Positions 36,515 to 49,089 of a stretch of DNA of 64,000 bases are shown piece after piece. The stretch spans positions 1 through 64,000 of the forward strand of contig NZ_JABWRY020000001.1 of NCBI RefSeq assembly GCF_014269205.2, in the 5' to 3' direction. Numbering within the stretch: the stretch's first letter is position 1; the number at the start of each line of letters is the position of its first letter. This DNA comes from Pseudomonas kermanshahensis. Lineage in GTDB: Bacteria > Pseudomonadota > Gammaproteobacteria > Pseudomonadales > Pseudomonadaceae. The notes under the pieces were generated by a model. The model did not search any database, was not told the origin of the DNA, and saw only the letters and a program-made list of their open reading frames with translations. The translations under genes and the position numbers were made by a program.

Positions 36515-38437
36515 TTATTGCGATTTCCTGACCCGCAGGTACCATTCCGACAGCAGACGAACCTGCTTGTCGGTGTAGCCACGCTCCACCATCCGGGTGA
36601 CGAAGTCGTTGTGTTTCTTCTGGTCTTCCTTGCTGGCCTTGGCATTGAAGCTGATGACCGGCAGCAAGTCTTCGGTGTTGGAGAACATCTTCTTCTCGAT
36701 CACCACCCGCAGCTTTTCATAGCTGAGCCAGCTCGGGTTCTTGCCGTTGTTGTTGGCGCGTGCGCGCAGTACGAAGTTGACGATCTCGTTGCGGAAGTCT
36801 TTCGGGTTGCTGATACCGGCCGGCTTCTCGATCTTTTCCAGTTCTTCGTTGAGGGCAATGCGGTTGAGGATCTCGCCGGTTTCCGGGTCGCGGTATTCCT
36901 GGTCCTGGATCCAGAAGTCGGCATACAGCACATAGCGGTCGAAGATGTTCTGGCCGTATTCGCTGTAGGACTCCAGGTAAGCAGTCTGGATTTCCTTGCC
37001 GATGAACTCGATGTAGCGCGGCGCCAGGTATTCCTTCAGGTAGCGCAGGTAGCGTTCGCGCACTTCGGCCGGGAACTGTTCCTGTTCGATTTGCTGTTCG
37101 AGCACGTACAACAGGTGAACCGGGTTGGCTGCGATCTCGTGTGGGTCGAAGTTGAAGACTTTGGAGAGAATCTTGAACGCGAAGCGGGTCGACAGGCCGT
37201 TCATCCCTTCGTCGACACCCGCCGAGTCGCGGTATTCCTGGATCGACTTGGCTTTCGGATCAGTGTCCTTGAGGTTTTCGCCATCGTAGACGCGCATCTT
37301 CGAATAGATGTTGGAGTTCTCTGGCTCTTTGAGGCGTGAGAGCACGGTGAACTGGGCCAGCATCTTGAGGGTGTCGGGCGCGCAGTGGGCCTTGGCCAGC
37401 GAGCTGTTGACCAGCAGTTTGTCGTAGATCTTGATCTCGTCACTGACGCGCAGGCAGTAGGGCACCTTGACGATGTAGATCCGGTCGATGAAGGCTTCGT
37501 TGTTCTTGTTGTTTCGGAAGGTGTGCCACTCCGATTCGTTGGAGTGGGCCAGCAGGATACCGGTGTAGGGAATCGCCCCCAGCCCCTCGGTACTGTTGTA
37601 GTTACCTTCCTGGGTCGCGGTAAGCAGTGGGTGCAAGACCTTGATCGGCGCCTTGAACATCTCGACGAATTCCATCAGGCCCTGGTTGGCCCGGCACAGT
37701 GCACCCGAATAGCTGTAGGCGTCGGCGTCGTTCTGTGGGTATTCCTCGAGCTTGCGGATGTCCACCTTGCCGACGAGGGCAGAGATGTCCTGGTTGTTCT
37801 CATCGCCAGGTTCGGTCTTGGCAATGGCGATCTGGTTGAGGATCGACGGATAGAGCTTGACCACTTTGAACTTGGAGATGTCGCCGCCGAACTCCTGCAG
37901 GCGCTTGGTGGCCCAGGGCGACATGATGGTGTTCAGGTAGCGCCGTGGGATCCCAAACTCTTCCTCGAGAATGGCCCCATCTTCGGTGGCGTTGAACAAG
38001 CCCAGTGGCGATTCGAATACAGGTGAGCCCTTGATGGCGTAGAAGGGCACCTTTTCCATCAGCTGCTTGAGCTTTTCGGCCAGCGACGACTTGCCGCCAC
38101 CTACCGGGCCCAGCAGGTAAAGGATCTGTTTCTTTTCTTCCAGGCCCTGCGCCGCATGGCGGAAGTACGACACGATCTGGTCGATGCATTCTTCCATGCC
38201 ATGGAAGTCTTCAAAGGCCGGATAGCGCCTGATCACCTTGTTGGAGAAGATCCGCGATAGCCTGGAATTGTTAGAGGTGTCGACAAGCTCCGGTTCACCG
38301 ATGGCCAGCAACAGCCGTTCTGCCGCCGATGCGTAGGCGCTGCGATCCTGCTTGCACAGCTCGAGGTACTCCTGCAGCGAAAGTTCTTCCTGGCGGGTGG
38401 ACTCGAAACGTTGTTGGAAGTGGCTAAAAATGCTCAT
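36515..38437 (-). CDS. prkA: PrkA, AAA+ serine protein kinase (YeaG family)
   Basis: A 640-residue protein with an AAA-like ATPase core and a C-terminal PrkA kinase domain. The P-loop is LLGPVGGGKSSLAEKL near residue 100; ILLAHSNESEWHTFRNNKNNEAFIDRIYIV is the family block of the sensor region. E. coli YeaG works in adaptation to nitrogen starvation and is controlled by RpoS. First gene of the prkA-yeaH-spoVR cluster; a sigma-S-like promoter sits about 165 bp upstream. The 119 bp before yeaH carry an imperfect Gln/Ala-tRNA-like hairpin region without a gene. Confidence 0.95.
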   Translation of the reverse strand: MSIFSHFQQRFESTRQEELSLQEYLELCKQDRSAYASAAERLLLAIGEPELVDTSNNSRLSRIFSNKVIRRYPAFEDFHGMEECIDQIVSYFRHAAQGLEEKKQILYLLGPVGGGKSSLAEKLKQLMEKVPFYAIKGSPVFESPLGLFNATEDGAILEEEFGIPRRYLNTIMSPWATKRLQEFGGDISKFKVVKLYPSILNQIAIAKTEPGDENNQDISALVGKVDIRKLEEYPQNDADAYSYSGALCRANQGLMEFVEMFKAPIKVLHPLLTATQEGNYNSTEGLGAIPYTGILLAHSNESEWHTFRNNKNNEAFIDRIYIVKVPYCLRVSDEIKIYDKLLVNSSLAKAHCAPDTLKMLAQFTVLSRLKEPENSNIYSKMRVYDGENLKDTDPKAKSIQEYRDSAGVDEGMNGLSTRFAFKILSKVFNFDPHEIAANPVHLLYVLEQQIEQEQFPAEVRERYLRYLKEYLAPRYIEFIGKEIQTAYLESYSEYGQNIFDRYVLYADFWIQDQEYRDPETGEILNRIALNEELEKIEKPAGISNPKDFRNEIVNFVLRARANNNGKNPSWLSYEKLRVVIEKKMFSNTEDLLPVISFNAKASKEDQKKHNDFVTRMVERGYTDKQVRLLSEWYLRVRKSQ

Positions 38438-38562
38438 GACGTCACCTCGCTCGATACGTGGAGACGACGCCGGATCAGTCAGCTGATGCTGGCATGCAAC
38501 CGGGTTCGCCGATTGCTGTATACCCCCCAGAACACCCTTGAAACGCTACCGATGACCCGCAC

Positions 38563-38590
38563 GCCGGTGTACCGGCTCTCCCCTTTTTTG
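38563..38590 (+). terminator. Terminator-like hairpin on the plus strand, no known gene
   Basis: GCCGGT-GT-ACCGGC is followed by CTCCCCTTTTTT. It has the look of a plus-strand Rho-independent terminator but lies in the 283-bp non-coding space between prkA (minus) and glpE (minus), inside the probable prkA leader. It could end an unannotated small RNA or be an accidental palindrome. Confidence 0.4.
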
Positions 38591-38601
38591 GATGGCCTGG
38601 G

Positions 38602-38632
38602 CTTAAGGATAGTTGGTAATACGCAAGGTCAA
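38602..38632 (-). promoter_or_regulatory. Candidate sigma-S-type promoter of prkA-yeaH-spoVR
   Basis: On the minus strand CTATCCTTAAG (38602-38612) is one mismatch from the RpoS extended -10 consensus CTATACTTAA, and TTGACC (38627-38632) lies 15 bp upstream. The start of transcription would be about 160 bases before prkA. In E. coli the orthologous cluster depends on RpoS. Confidence 0.45.
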
Positions 38633-38720
38633 GGGCGTGAGGCCGAGAAGTTGCTCGCGACCGTTCGTCAGGTGAGCCGCGAGCCCGCATGGGGCGCGGG
38701 CTGCAGTAAAAATGAAAAAA

Positions 38721-39050
38721 TTATTCGGCAGCGCCTTGGGCGGTCTCGGCCGGGTAGGTGGCGCGCCACAGCTCAAAGCCGCCATCGACGCTGTACACCT
38801 CTGAAAAGCCCTGGCCCGCCAGGTAGGCGGCAGCGCTCTGGCTGGAATTGCCGTGGTAGCAGACCACCAGGGTCGGTGCATCGAGGTCGGCGTTGCGGAT
38901 GAAATCGGCGACCGAATGGTTGTCCAGGTGGGTGGCGCCGCTGATGTGGCCGGCGGCAAAGGCTTGTGGGTCGCGAATGTCGACCACTACCGCACCTTGC
39001 GCGCGCAGGGCCAGAGCCTGCTCGGGAGGGATGCGTTTGAATTCGCTCAT
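38721..39050 (-). CDS. glpE: GlpE, single-domain rhodanese
   Basis: A 109-residue thiosulfate sulfurtransferase. The active-site loop is [13 protein letters not shown] with the catalytic Cys; the rhodanese frame is [24 protein letters not shown] near residue 20. It moves sulfane sulfur from thiosulfate to cyanide or dithiols. Here it is last in the lptD-to-apaH series, 14 bp after apaH, rather than in a glp operon as in E. coli. Confidence 0.94.
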   Translation of the reverse strand: MSEFKRIPPEQALALRAQGAVVVDIRDPQAFAAGHISGATHLDNHSVADFIRNADLDAPTLVVCYHGNSSQSAAAYLAGQGFSEVYSVDGGFELWRATYPAETAQGAAE

Positions 39051-39064
39051 GGCTACGGTTTCCT

Positions 39065-39931
39065 TCAGGGCTGATCGTTGATTCTAGTGGGTTGTGCCGG
39101 CGGGCGTACGGTGCCGTCGTCGGAACAGTCGCAGCGATGGTATTCACCGCTGTCGACGTTGTAGAGGGTCATGGCACCGCCCCACACGCAACCGGTGTCC
39201 AGGGCGATGATGCCGGGTTCGTCGACGCGCCCTTCAAGGGCGGCCCAATGGCCGAAGATGATCTTCACGTGGCGTGAACGGCGGTCCTTGTGCGCATACC
39301 AGGGCTTGTAGCCTTTGGGGGCGGTGCCCAGGCCTTCCTTGCTCTTTAGGTCGAGCTTGCCCTCGGGGGTGCAGAAGCGCATGCGCGTGAGGTAGTTGGT
39401 GATCACCCGCAGGCGCTCGATGCCGGTGAGGTTCTTGCTCCACTTGTTAGGCTCGTTGCCGTACATGCCGTCGAGGTAAAGCTTGAGCCGGCCGTCGTCG
39501 CGCAGTGCTTCCTCGACTTCGGCGGCGAGCTCCAGGGCTCTGCCCAGGGTCCATTGTGGCGGTATGCCGGCATGCACCATGGCAATGCCGCGGGGCTCGT
39601 CGTAGTGCAGCAGTTTTTGCCGGCGCAGCCAGTCGAACAGCAGGTCGGCATCCGGCGCTTCGATGATTTCGCGCAAGGTGTCGCTTTTTTTCAGGCGTTC
39701 GACGTTGTGCCAGGCGGCCAGCAGGTGCAGGTCATGGTTGCCCAGCACGCAGACCAGCGACTGGCGGATCGAGTAGAGGAAACGCAGGGTCTCCAGCGAT
39801 TCGGGGCCACGATTGACCAGGTCGCCGACCAGCCACAGGCGGTCGACGGCGGGGTTGAAGCGAACACGTTCGAGCAGGCACTTGAGCGGTTGCAGGCAGC
39901 CTTGCAGGTCACCGACGGCGTACGTTGCCAT
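39065..39931 (-). CDS. apaH: ApaH, diadenosine tetraphosphatase
   Basis: A 288-residue metallophosphatase that splits Ap4A to two ADP and also removes Np4 caps from RNA. The calcineurin-type motifs are in order: [10 protein letters not shown] (residue 7), [26 protein letters not shown] and FGHWAALEG. The start codon shares one base with the apaG stop, so the two are coupled. Confidence 0.96.
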   Translation of the reverse strand: MATYAVGDLQGCLQPLKCLLERVRFNPAVDRLWLVGDLVNRGPESLETLRFLYSIRQSLVCVLGNHDLHLLAAWHNVERLKKSDTLREIIEAPDADLLFDWLRRQKLLHYDEPRGIAMVHAGIPPQWTLGRALELAAEVEEALRDDGRLKLYLDGMYGNEPNKWSKNLTGIERLRVITNYLTRMRFCTPEGKLDLKSKEGLGTAPKGYKPWYAHKDRRSRHVKIIFGHWAALEGRVDEPGIIALDTGCVWGGAMTLYNVDSGEYHRCDCSDDGTVRPPAQPTRINDQP

Positions 39932-40311
39932 CAGTGCAGGGCCCCGGGTACCGCCAGGCGGAAGGGCGCGATTTCGGCGTCGAAGCGTTTACCGTCTTCG
40001 GCGAACATCTGGTAGCTGCCCTGCATGGTGCCCACGCGGGTGCTGATGACCGCGCCGCTGCTGTAGGTGTGGCTCTGGCCCGGGTCGATGTTAGGTTGCT
40101 GGCCGACCACGCCGGCGCCGCGCACTTCTTCGACTTCACCGTCACCGTTGGTGATCAGCCAGTGCCGGGACAGCAACTTGGCTGTGACAGAACCGTTGTT
40201 TTGCACGGTGATGGTGTAGGCGAAAGCGAAACGACTGTTTTCGGGGTCGGATTGTTCTTTGAGGTAACGGGTCACGACGCTGACGTCGATCTGGTAACGG
40301 GGATCGGACAT
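39931..40311 (-). CDS. apaG: ApaG (DUF525) protein
   Basis: A 126-residue fibronectin-III-like protein of unknown biochemical role, conserved next to apa[44 protein letters not shown] and the GTMQGSYQM block identify the family. ATG at 40311 begins the usual MSDPRY; a further nine codons upstream are open but unconserved. Confidence 0.95.
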   Translation of the reverse strand: MSDPRYQIDVSVVTRYLKEQSDPENSRFAFAYTITVQNNGSVTAKLLSRHWLITNGDGEVEEVRGAGVVGQQPNIDPGQSHTYSSGAVISTRVGTMQGSYQMFAEDGKRFDAEIAPFRLAVPGALH

Positions 40312-40424
40312 GCAAAGGCCTTGGGCGAACTGACGCAATAATGCAGTCTAGGCCATTGGCGGGGGGGAGGGCCAGCGGTGTGGTCGCGGGCAGGTATGTG
40401 CAGGCGGGGTGGGGTGGCAGTGCC

Positions 40425-40460
40425 GGCCTCTTCGCGGGCAAGTCGGACCGCGAAGAGGCC
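40425..40460. repeat. Collapsed REP pair forming one long hairpin
   Basis: GGCCTCTTCGCGG (40425-40437) and CCGCGAAGAGGCC (40448-40460) form a perfect 13-bp stem with a 10-base loop. Outer arms of a class-C REP pair seem to have fused after loss of the middle. It lies in the 163-bp gap between rsmA and apaG. Confidence 0.75.
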
Positions 40461-40474
40461 GTAAAAGGCGCTAA

Positions 40475-41275
40475 TCAGGCTTGCTGATCGGCCAACTGGT
40501 CAGCCAGGCGCACGAAGGCGGCCAGGTCCAGCTGTTCAGGCCGCAGGCTGCCATCTACGCCAGCGGCTTCGATCGCCTGGCTGTCGAGCAGGCCTTTAAG
40601 GGTGTTGCGCAGTGTCTTGCGGCGCTGGTTGAAGGCTTCGCGAACGACACGCTCCAGCAGCAGGTGGTCCTTGGCCGGGAACGGCAGCACTTCATGTGGC
40701 ACCAGGCGCACGATGGCCGAGTCCACCTTCGGCGGCGGGTTGAACGCGCCAGGGCCAACGTTGAACAGGTGTTCGACCCGGCAGTGGTACTGCACCATGA
40801 TCGACAGGCGGCCCCAATCACCGCCACCCGGGCCTGCGGCCATGCGCTCGACCACTTCCTTCTGCAGCATGAAGTGCATGTCGCGGATCAGGCCGGCATG
40901 GCTGAGCAGGTGGAAGATCAGCGGGGTGGAGATGTTGTAGGGCAGGTTGCCGACCACCTTGAGGCTGCGCGGTGGCACACCCAGCTGGTTGAAGTCGAAC
41001 TTCAGGGCGTCGCCCTGGTGCAGGCGGAAGTTGTCGCGCCCGGCAAACTTGTGCTGCAGGATCGGCACCAGGTCCTTGTCCAGCTCCACTACGTCCAGTT
41101 GCGCGCCGCTGCCCAGCAGGCCCTCGGTGAGGGCGCCCTGGCCTGGGCCGATTTCCAGCAGGTGTTCACCTGCCTTGGCGTTGATGGCGCGCAGGATGCG
41201 GTCGATGATGCCGGCGTCGTGCAGGAAGTTCTGGCCGAAGCGCTTGCGCGCCCGGTGTTGGTATTGCTCGTTCAT
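40475..41275 (-). CDS. rsmA: RsmA (KsgA), 16S rRNA dimethyladenosine transferase
   Basis: A 266-residue methyltransferase that dimethylates A1518 and A1519 of 16S rRNA during small-subunit maturation. The SAM site is [16 protein letters not shown]; the catalytic motif IV is [14 protein letters not shown]. The start [18 protein letters not shown] is at 41275, where the ATG overlaps the pdxA stop by 4 bp. This gene must not be confused with the RNA-binding RsmA that RsmY sequesters; only the name is shared. Confidence 0.97.
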   Translation of the reverse strand: MNEQYQHRARKRFGQNFLHDAGIIDRILRAINAKAGEHLLEIGPGQGALTEGLLGSGAQLDVVELDKDLVPILQHKFAGRDNFRLHQGDALKFDFNQLGVPPRSLKVVGNLPYNISTPLIFHLLSHAGLIRDMHFMLQKEVVERMAAGPGGGDWGRLSIMVQYHCRVEHLFNVGPGAFNPPPKVDSAIVRLVPHEVLPFPAKDHLLLERVVREAFNQRRKTLRNTLKGLLDSQAIEAAGVDGSLRPEQLDLAAFVRLADQLADQQA

Positions 41276-42261
41276 GGTCGGTTCTCGGCCATCTGGTAGG
41301 CGGTTTCCAGCGCGACTCGCAGGCTGCCGGTGTCGACTCTGCCGGTGCCGGCCAGGTCCAGGGCGGTGCCGTGGTCGACCGACGTGCGGATGATCGGCAG
41401 GCCCAAGGTCACATTGACTGCGGCGCCGAAACCTTTGTACTTGAGTACAGGCAGGCCCTGGTCGTGGTACATCGCCAGCACTGCGTCGCAGTGCTCCAGA
41501 TATTTGGGGGTAAACAGGGTATCGGCCGGCAGCGGTCCGCGCAGGTCCATGCCTTCGGCACGCAGGCGGGCCAGTGTCGGTTCGATGATGTCGATTTCTT
41601 CGCGGCCCAGATGGCCGCCTTCTCCGGCGTGCGGGTTGAGGCCGCACACCAGGATGCGAGGGTTGGCAATGCCGAACTTGTCGCGCATGTCGGCATGCAG
41701 GATGCGGGTGACACGCTCGACGCGTTCGGCCGTGATGGCGTCGGCAATGTCGCGCAGTGGCAAGTGCGTGGTCACCAGGGCCACGCGCAGGCCACGGGTC
41801 GCCAGCATCATCACCACCTGTGCGGTGTGGGTCAGCTCGGCCAGAAACTCGGTATGCCCGGAGAAGGCAATGCCGCTTTCGTTGATCACACCCTTGTGCA
41901 CCGGGGCGGTGATCATACCGGCGAAATGCCCGTCGAGGCAGCCGTTGCCGGCGCGGGTCAGGGTTTCCAATACGAAGCCAGCATTGGCCTTGTCCAGTTG
42001 CCCAGCCGTCACGGCGCTGGCCAAGGGCGTATCCCACACATACAGGCTGCCCGCAGGCGCGGGCTGGTCGGGCCAGTGCCCAGGCGCTACCGGCAGCAGG
42101 TTGACGGCCAGCCCCAGCTGCGTGGCCCGCTCGGCGAGCAGGTCACGGCTGGTGATGGCGATCAGGGGGTGGGGCTGGGCGTCTGCGGCGAGCAGCAAGC
42201 ACAGGTCGGGACCTATGCCAGCTGGCTCGCCGGGGGTGACGGCGAAGCGCAGGGGCTTCAC
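41272..42261 (-). CDS. pdxA: PdxA, 4-hydroxythreonine-4-phosphate dehydrogenase
   Basis: A 329-residue enzyme of pyridoxal-phosphate synthesis. [17 protein letters not shown] is the family start; the metal-binding histidines are in [18 protein letters not shown] and [13 protein letters not shown]. It overlaps surA upstream and rsmA downstream by ATGA, so the whole block is one transcript. Confidence 0.97.
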   Translation of the reverse strand: MKPLRFAVTPGEPAGIGPDLCLLLAADAQPHPLIAITSRDLLAERATQLGLAVNLLPVAPGHWPDQPAPAGSLYVWDTPLASAVTAGQLDKANAGFVLETLTRAGNGCLDGHFAGMITAPVHKGVINESGIAFSGHTEFLAELTHTAQVVMMLATRGLRVALVTTHLPLRDIADAITAERVERVTRILHADMRDKFGIANPRILVCGLNPHAGEGGHLGREEIDIIEPTLARLRAEGMDLRGPLPADTLFTPKYLEHCDAVLAMYHDQGLPVLKYKGFGAAVNVTLGLPIIRTSVDHGTALDLAGTGRVDTGSLRVALETAYQMAENRP

Positions 42262-43577
42262 TGGGCGGCCTGGTCGGCGCCAGGCAGCTTGATTTCAACG
42301 TAGGCTTCGTCGCGGATCTGGCGCAGCCAGGTCTGCAGCTCTTCGTCGTACTTGCGGTTGCGCAGCACATTCATGGCCTGCTGCTCGCGTGCCTGCTCGG
42401 TGCTGTCGGTGGCGCGGCGGCCCAGCACTTCCAGGACGTGCCAGCCGTATTGGGTCTTGAACGGTTTGGTCACCACACCTTGCTGGGCGGTGGCCATCTG
42501 CTCGCGGAACTCAGGTACCAGGCTGTTCGGGTCGACCCAGTTGAGGTCGCCGCCGTTGAGCGCGGAGCCCGGGTCTTCCGAGAAGCTCTTCGCCAGTTCG
42601 CCGAAGTCTTCGCCGTTCTGGATACGGTCGTACAAGCGCTCGGCCAGCTGCTTGGTGGCCGCTTCGCTACGGATTTCGCTCGGCTTGATCAGGATGTGGC
42701 GGACATGCACTTCGTCACGCAGCACGTTCTCGCCGCCACCACGCTTCTCCTCGAGTTTGAGCAGGATGAAGCCGTTGGGGATGCGGATTGGCTGGGTGAT
42801 GTCGCCGACCGACATGTTGCTGAGCATCTTGGCGAAGTCAGGTGGCAGCTGGCCGGCTTTACGCCAGCCCATTTCACCACCCTCAAGGGCGTTTTCGCTG
42901 GCCGAGTTGGCAATTGCCACCTGGCCGAAGTCCGCGCCCTGGCGCAGTTGCTGGTAGAGCTCACCGACCTTGCGCGCCGCTTTCTGGATGTCGTCCGAAT
43001 TGGCGGCTTCCGGGGTCGGGATGAGGATGTTGGCCAGGCGGTACTCTTCCGAGAGCTGCATCTTGCCCAGGTCCGAGTTCAGGTAGTTTTTCACTTCCTG
43101 CTCGGAAACCTGAATGCGCTCGGCCACACGGCGCTGACGCACGCGGCTGATGATCATTTCGCGCTTGACCTGCTCGCGCGCGTCGTCGAACGACAGACCA
43201 TCATGGGCGAGGGCTGCGCGGAACTGGTCCAGCGACATGCCGTTGCGCTGGGCAATGGTGCCGATGGCCTGGTTCAGCTCCTCATCGGTGATGCGGATAC
43301 CGGAGCGCTCGCCGATCTGCAGTTGCAGGTTCTCGACGATCAGGCGCTCGAGCACCTGCTGTTCCAGGGCGCTGGTCGGTGGCACGCCGGCGCCACGCTT
43401 GGCGATGGTTTGCTGAACTTCGTGGACGCGCTGGTCCAGTTGGCTCTGCATGACCACGTCGTTATCGACGATGGCCACCACTTTGTCCAGGGGTTGTACC
43501 GCGGCATGCACCGCGCCACTCAGCAATGCAGCGCCCAGCAACACTGGGCGCAGACGATCAATAAGCTTGGTCTTCAC
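42258..43577 (-). CDS. surA: SurA, periplasmic chaperone and peptidyl-prolyl isomerase
   Basis: A 439-residue periplasmic chaperone for outer-membrane proteins. A signal peptide ([25 protein letters not shown]) precedes the N-terminal chaperone domain; two parvulin domains follow ([14 protein letters not shown] and [14 protein letters not shown] blocks), then a C-terminal helix. It works on LptD among other clients, whose gene directly precedes it and overlaps by 20 bp. Confidence 0.97.
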   Translation of the reverse strand: MKTKLIDRLRPVLLGAALLSGAVHAAVQPLDKVVAIVDNDVVMQSQLDQRVHEVQQTIAKRGAGVPPTSALEQQVLERLIVENLQLQIGERSGIRITDEELNQAIGTIAQRNGMSLDQFRAALAHDGLSFDDAREQVKREMIISRVRQRRVAERIQVSEQEVKNYLNSDLGKMQLSEEYRLANILIPTPEAANSDDIQKAARKVGELYQQLRQGADFGQVAIANSASENALEGGEMGWRKAGQLPPDFAKMLSNMSVGDITQPIRIPNGFILLKLEEKRGGGENVLRDEVHVRHILIKPSEIRSEAATKQLAERLYDRIQNGEDFGELAKSFSEDPGSALNGGDLNWVDPNSLVPEFREQMATAQQGVVTKPFKTQYGWHVLEVLGRRATDSTEQAREQQAMNVLRNRKYDEELQTWLRQIRDEAYVEIKLPGADQAAQ

Positions 43578-46365
43578 GTGTACGGTAACCTTGAATGCCT
43601 TCGTCGAGGAAAGATTCGACCTTGTTGCCTACTACACCACCGAGGCCTTTCAGCACGATCTGCAGGAAGATACCGTGGTCGCCTTTTTCGTTCTGCGGGA
43701 GTGCCTGGCTGAAGTCGTCGTAGTCGATCCAGTAACGGTTGACCAGGCGCAGCTTCCAGCAGCAGTTGTCGTATTCGAAACCGCCCATGGCTTCCAGGGT
43801 GCGGTTGCGGTTGTAGTCATGCTGCCAGCGAGCGATCACGCTCCACTGTGGAACGATCGGCCAGATGACCGAGAAGTCATGCTGTTGGATCTTGTAGTAA
43901 TCCTTGATGTAGTTCGGATCACCCGGCGTGCCGTAGTCGCCGCCACCCACTTTCCAGGTACCCGTGGTCGAGTCGTAGGCAATGGTGTCGTTGCGGTAGC
44001 GGTAGCCGAGGTTGACGATCTTGTTCGGATTGTCTTCAGGCTGGTAGTGGAACATCGCGCTGCCCGAGCGGGTGCTGCGGCTGTCCGGGTCCCAGTTGAA
44101 GTCCGAATTGAAGCGCCAGTCGCGGTTGAAGTTGTAGCTGTACAGCAGTGCGTACGGCGACACGTCAGACTGCGAGTCTTTACGGGTGCGGTAGTCGATG
44201 CCTGGCAGTTGGACCTTGCGGTCCTTGAAGTACAGCGCCTGACCGATGCTGAAGCTCTGACGTTCGAAGCCGTTGTCTTCGATCCAGCGCGTGGTCACGC
44301 CCAGCGACAGCTTGTTCTCGTCGCCGATGCGGTCGGTACCGCTGAAGCGGTTGTCGCGGAACAGCGAGTCGTAGCTGAACAGGGTTTCGCCCGAGTCGAA
44401 CAGCGGGATGTCCTTCTGGTCCTCGTAAGGGACGTAGAGGTAGAACATGCGCGGTTCGAGGGTCTGGCGGTAGTTGGTACCGAACATCGACGTGTTGCGA
44501 TCGAAGTACAGGCCGCTGTCGACGCTGAAAATCGGAACGTCGCGGTTGAGGCTGCTGTTGAAGTCGCCGTTGAGCGCGACCGAGGCTGGGTTGTTGGCGA
44601 TGTCGCTCTTGCCCTTGCCATCCAGATCGAGGTCATAGTGGGTGTACATGTACTTAAGCTTCGGCGTGATGTAGCCGTAGCTGGCTTGCATAGGCAAGCT
44701 CATGGACGGGGCAACGTTCAGTCGCGTGCCGTTGGCGCGGGCAACACCGAAGATGTTCTCGTCCAGTCGACGGCCAGGAACGCCAGCACTTGCGTCCGGG
44801 TTGCCATCTTTGTCGAGTACGAAGTCGTTTTTCAGGTCACGATCAAAGCGAACCGCTTCAGTCTCATACCCAAAATTCAAACCACCCGGCTGGAACGGCA
44901 GTGCGCCATTGAGGGTGATCTGCGGCAGACGGTCATACGGCGTGATCTGCGAGATGGTCGCCATCTCGTAGGCATGCACGTTCAACCGTGCGGTATAGCT
45001 GTCGCCACGGTAGGTCAGGGCACCCTGCTGGTTGAGCAGGTCACGGCTTTCGACGCCGATCTGGTCAGACTCCAGGTCCTGGAAGTAGAACGGGTCGCTG
45101 ATGTCGGTGTAGTCCACCTCGGTCATCAGGCGCTCGTCCAGCCCGCCCTTGTGCTGCCAGTTGACCATCCAGCGCTGATCTTTGTAGTCAGTCTGGTCTT
45201 TACGGTCGTCGTCCTTGTCGTTCAGGTACGCGCCGCCGAACTGGCCTTCGCTGGATGGGGTCAGGTAACGGAACTCACCTTCCATCAGCAGGCCGCGCTT
45301 GGTCATGTAGCGCGGGTACAACGTGGCGTCATAGTTGGGCGCCAGGTTGAAGTAGTACGGCGTGACCAGCATGAAGCCGGTGTCGCTGCTGCTGCTGAAC
45401 GACGGCGGCAGGAAGCCGGACTGGCGACGGTCGTCGATCGGGAAGTAGATGTACGGTGTGTAGAACACCGGGAAATCCTTGACCCGCAGGGTGACGTTGG
45501 TCGCGGTACCGAAGCCGGTCGCCGGGTTCAGGGTGATGTTGTTGCCCTTCAGCTGCCAGGCGTTGCTGCCCGGTTCGCAGGTGGTGTACGTACCGTCTTT
45601 CAGACGGATGATGGCGTTTTCGCCACGCTTGGCGTACAGGGCGTTGCCGCGAATGTGCGACTTGTGCATCACGTATTCGGCGTTGTCGACCTGGGCTTCA
45701 CCCGTGTCGAGCTGGATCTGCGCCTCGTCACCCACTACCAGCGAGCCGTTGTCACGGATCTTCACGTTGCCCTTGAGCTCGCCACGGTTTTCGGTCTGGT
45801 AGAGGTTGGCCTCGTCGGCCTCGGCCTGCATGCTGCCTTGGCGCATGACCACGTTACCGGCGAGGGTAGCGATCTGCTGCTCCTGCTGGTACTTGGAAAC
45901 CTTGGCATTGATGTAGGTCGGCGATTCGTCCTTGGGCGTGGTGTCGGCCATGCCTGGGCGGGTCGGCTCGATGTACGCGCCACCGCAGTACGGGCCGGTT
46001 TCGGCCAGCTGGGCTGCGGTGAGCTTGTCACGGGGGACCCAGTCCAGGTGGCTGTAGTCTTCGCTGCGCGACTTCAGGCCACGGCCCTTGGCCTCGGTGA
46101 CCAGCATCGGTTTGTCCGCGGTTTCGGCCTCGGCCGCCTGGGCCTCGGTGCCGGAACTGAGGGCAGCACCCTCGTGCACCGGACGCGGCGGCAGGTTGTT
46201 GACTGGAGTCTTGGGCTTGCAGTCCCAACCGCCGGAGGCGGACACTTGGCAGTCGAACTGTTCGGCTGCCACGACGTACGACGTGGCCAGAGGTTGCAGG
46301 GCCAGCAAACCGCCGGTGACCAGCAACGGAAACTTTCTACGAAACGCGGGGGATTTCAATGCCAT
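43558..46365 (-). CDS. lptD: LptD, LPS-assembly outer-membrane protein
   Basis: A 935-residue beta-barrel protein that inserts lipopolysaccharide in the outer leaflet. ATG at 46365 starts the signal peptide [23 protein letters not shown]. The N-terminal part includes Cys in [16 protein letters not shown], then a periplasmic OstA domain ([21 protein letters not shown]) and a C-terminal barrel with aromatic-rich strands such as [15 protein letters not shown] long in-frame extension upstream of 46365 lacks a signal sequence. It is divergent from amgK across 130 bp. Confidence 0.96.
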   Translation of the reverse strand: MALKSPAFRRKFPLLVTGGLLALQPLATSYVVAAEQFDCQVSASGGWDCKPKTPVNNLPPRPVHEGAALSSGTEAQAAEAETADKPMLVTEAKGRGLKSRSEDYSHLDWVPRDKLTAAQLAETGPYCGGAYIEPTRPGMADTTPKDESPTYINAKVSKYQQEQQIATLAGNVVMRQGSMQAEADEANLYQTENRGELKGNVKIRDNGSLVVGDEAQIQLDTGEAQVDNAEYVMHKSHIRGNALYAKRGENAIIRLKDGTYTTCEPGSNAWQLKGNNITLNPATGFGTATNVTLRVKDFPVFYTPYIYFPIDDRRQSGFLPPSFSSSSDTGFMLVTPYYFNLAPNYDATLYPRYMTKRGLLMEGEFRYLTPSSEGQFGGAYLNDKDDDRKDQTDYKDQRWMVNWQHKGGLDERLMTEVDYTDISDPFYFQDLESDQIGVESRDLLNQQGALTYRGDSYTARLNVHAYEMATISQITPYDRLPQITLNGALPFQPGGLNFGYETEAVRFDRDLKNDFVLDKDGNPDASAGVPGRRLDENIFGVARANGTRLNVAPSMSLPMQASYGYITPKLKYMYTHYDLDLDGKGKSDIANNPASVALNGDFNSSLNRDVPIFSVDSGLYFDRNTSMFGTNYRQTLEPRMFYLYVPYEDQKDIPLFDSGETLFSYDSLFRDNRFSGTDRIGDENKLSLGVTTRWIEDNGFERQSFSIGQALYFKDRKVQLPGIDYRTRKDSQSDVSPYALLYSYNFNRDWRFNSDFNWDPDSRSTRSGSAMFHYQPEDNPNKIVNLGYRYRNDTIAYDSTTGTWKVGGGDYGTPGDPNYIKDYYKIQQHDFSVIWPIVPQWSVIARWQHDYNRNRTLEAMGGFEYDNCCWKLRLVNRYWIDYDDFSQALPQNEKGDHGIFLQIVLKGLGGVVGNKVESFLDEGIQGYRTREDQAY

Positions 46366-46495
46366 CTTATTAGTCCGGGCTTCCTGCGTGCCATCTGCCC
46401 GCGTGTGGGGCCGCACGCCTCTCGATGGTCTGAAAAAGATGCTGGATAATAAAGCATGACCCGCTTGACGGCTAGGGCCGTCGGAGACCCTTGTA

Positions 46496-48183
<1,688 letters not shown>

Positions 48184-48184
48184 C

Positions 48185-48949
48185 ATGTGGTGGCCAAGCA
48201 CGGTGATTGGTGCCGGTGCCGGTTTTGCCGTCGCCAGCATCCCGGGCGCCCTGCTCGGTGCCCTGGTAGGGCAGGCCATGGACCGGCGCCTGCAGGTGCG
48301 CGGCTGGGAGGACCTGCGCGAGCGCTTGGGCGGGCGCCCGGCCTTGCGTGACGAAGAATTGCTGTTCGTGCTGCTGGGCAGGCTGGCCAAGTGCGATGGC
48401 CGGGTTGCCGAGCAACATATCCAGCAGGCACGCCAAGAGATGGTGCGCCTGGACCTGGCCGACGCGGCCCGGCTGCGGGCCATTGCCGCGTTCAACCGCG
48501 GCAAGGCCGGCAAGGACCGACTGGCCGGCCACCTGCGTCGTATCCGCGAGCAGCCGCATGCCGCCGAGGGGACCTTGCGCGCCTGTTGGCGCATGGTCTG
48601 GGCCGACGGCAAGGTCGGCGCCAAAGAGCGCGACTTGCTGTTGGACTGGGGGCAGAAGCTGGGCTTGAGCCGGCGGCAGGTGCAAGCCCTGTCGTTGGAG
48701 TACGAACCGCGCAAGTCCGGGCTGGACGGCGGCACCATGACCTATGCGGCAGCCATGCGCCTGCTGGCCGTGGAGGCAGATACCGAGGGCGACAAGGTCA
48801 AGCAGGCATATCGCCGGCTGGTTAGCCGTCATCACCCGGACAAGCTGGCGGGCAGCGGTGCCACGGATGCCCAGGTGCGTGCAGCGACCGAGCGGACCCG
48901 GGAGTTGCATCAGGCGTATGCGCTGATTCGCAAGCGGCGGGGGTTGTAG
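48185..48949 (+). CDS. djlA: DjlA, membrane-anchored TerB-like J-domain co-chaperone
   Basis: A 254-residue protein: an N-terminal transmembrane segment with glycine-rich packing (VIGAGAGFAVASIPGALLGALVGQAM), a TerB-like helical domain (LFVLLGRLAKCDGRV and MVWADGKVGAKERD) and a C-terminal J-domain with the HPD motif in SRHHPDKLAG. The J-domain would stimulate DnaK at the membrane. Begins one base after murU's stop and probably belongs to the same transcript. Confidence 0.93.
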   Translation: MWWPSTVIGAGAGFAVASIPGALLGALVGQAMDRRLQVRGWEDLRERLGGRPALRDEELLFVLLGRLAKCDGRVAEQHIQQARQEMVRLDLADAARLRAIAAFNRGKAGKDRLAGHLRRIREQPHAAEGTLRACWRMVWADGKVGAKERDLLLDWGQKLGLSRRQVQALSLEYEPRKSGLDGGTMTYAAAMRLLAVEADTEGDKVKQAYRRLVSRHHPDKLAGSGATDAQVRAATERTRELHQAYALIRKRRGL

Positions 48950-48973
48950 AAAAGCGCGGGCGCTTTGCGCCCC

Positions 48974-49060
48974 TTTTCGCGGCGCAAGGCCGCTCCCACA
49001 AGTGCTGTGCATCCCTCGGGCTTTGCGCAAAATTGTGGGAGCGGCCTTGTGTCGCGAAAG
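48974..49060. repeat. REP-type inverted repeat pair
   Basis: Arms 48974-49002 and 49033-49060 with GCAAGGCCGCTCCCACA cores and one or two differences between arms. Located between djlA and the convergent DUF3530 gene. Confidence 0.84.
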
Positions 49061-49089
49061 GGGTGCAAAGCACCCCCATCGATTTCAGC

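Noticed and set aside
40475..42037. A 520-codon frame running from within pdxA through rsmA
   Set aside because: The first half is an out-of-frame reading of pdxA. The real rsmA start at 41275 is fixed by the conserved N-terminus and the ATGA overlap.
43450..46449. A 999-codon open frame on the plus strand, antisense to the whole lptD gene
   Set aside because: It results from the GC-rich codon bias of lptD read on the other strand. The translation is Val/Ala/Arg/Gly-rich, has no domain, signal or conserved motif, and overlaps an essential gene with full family match.
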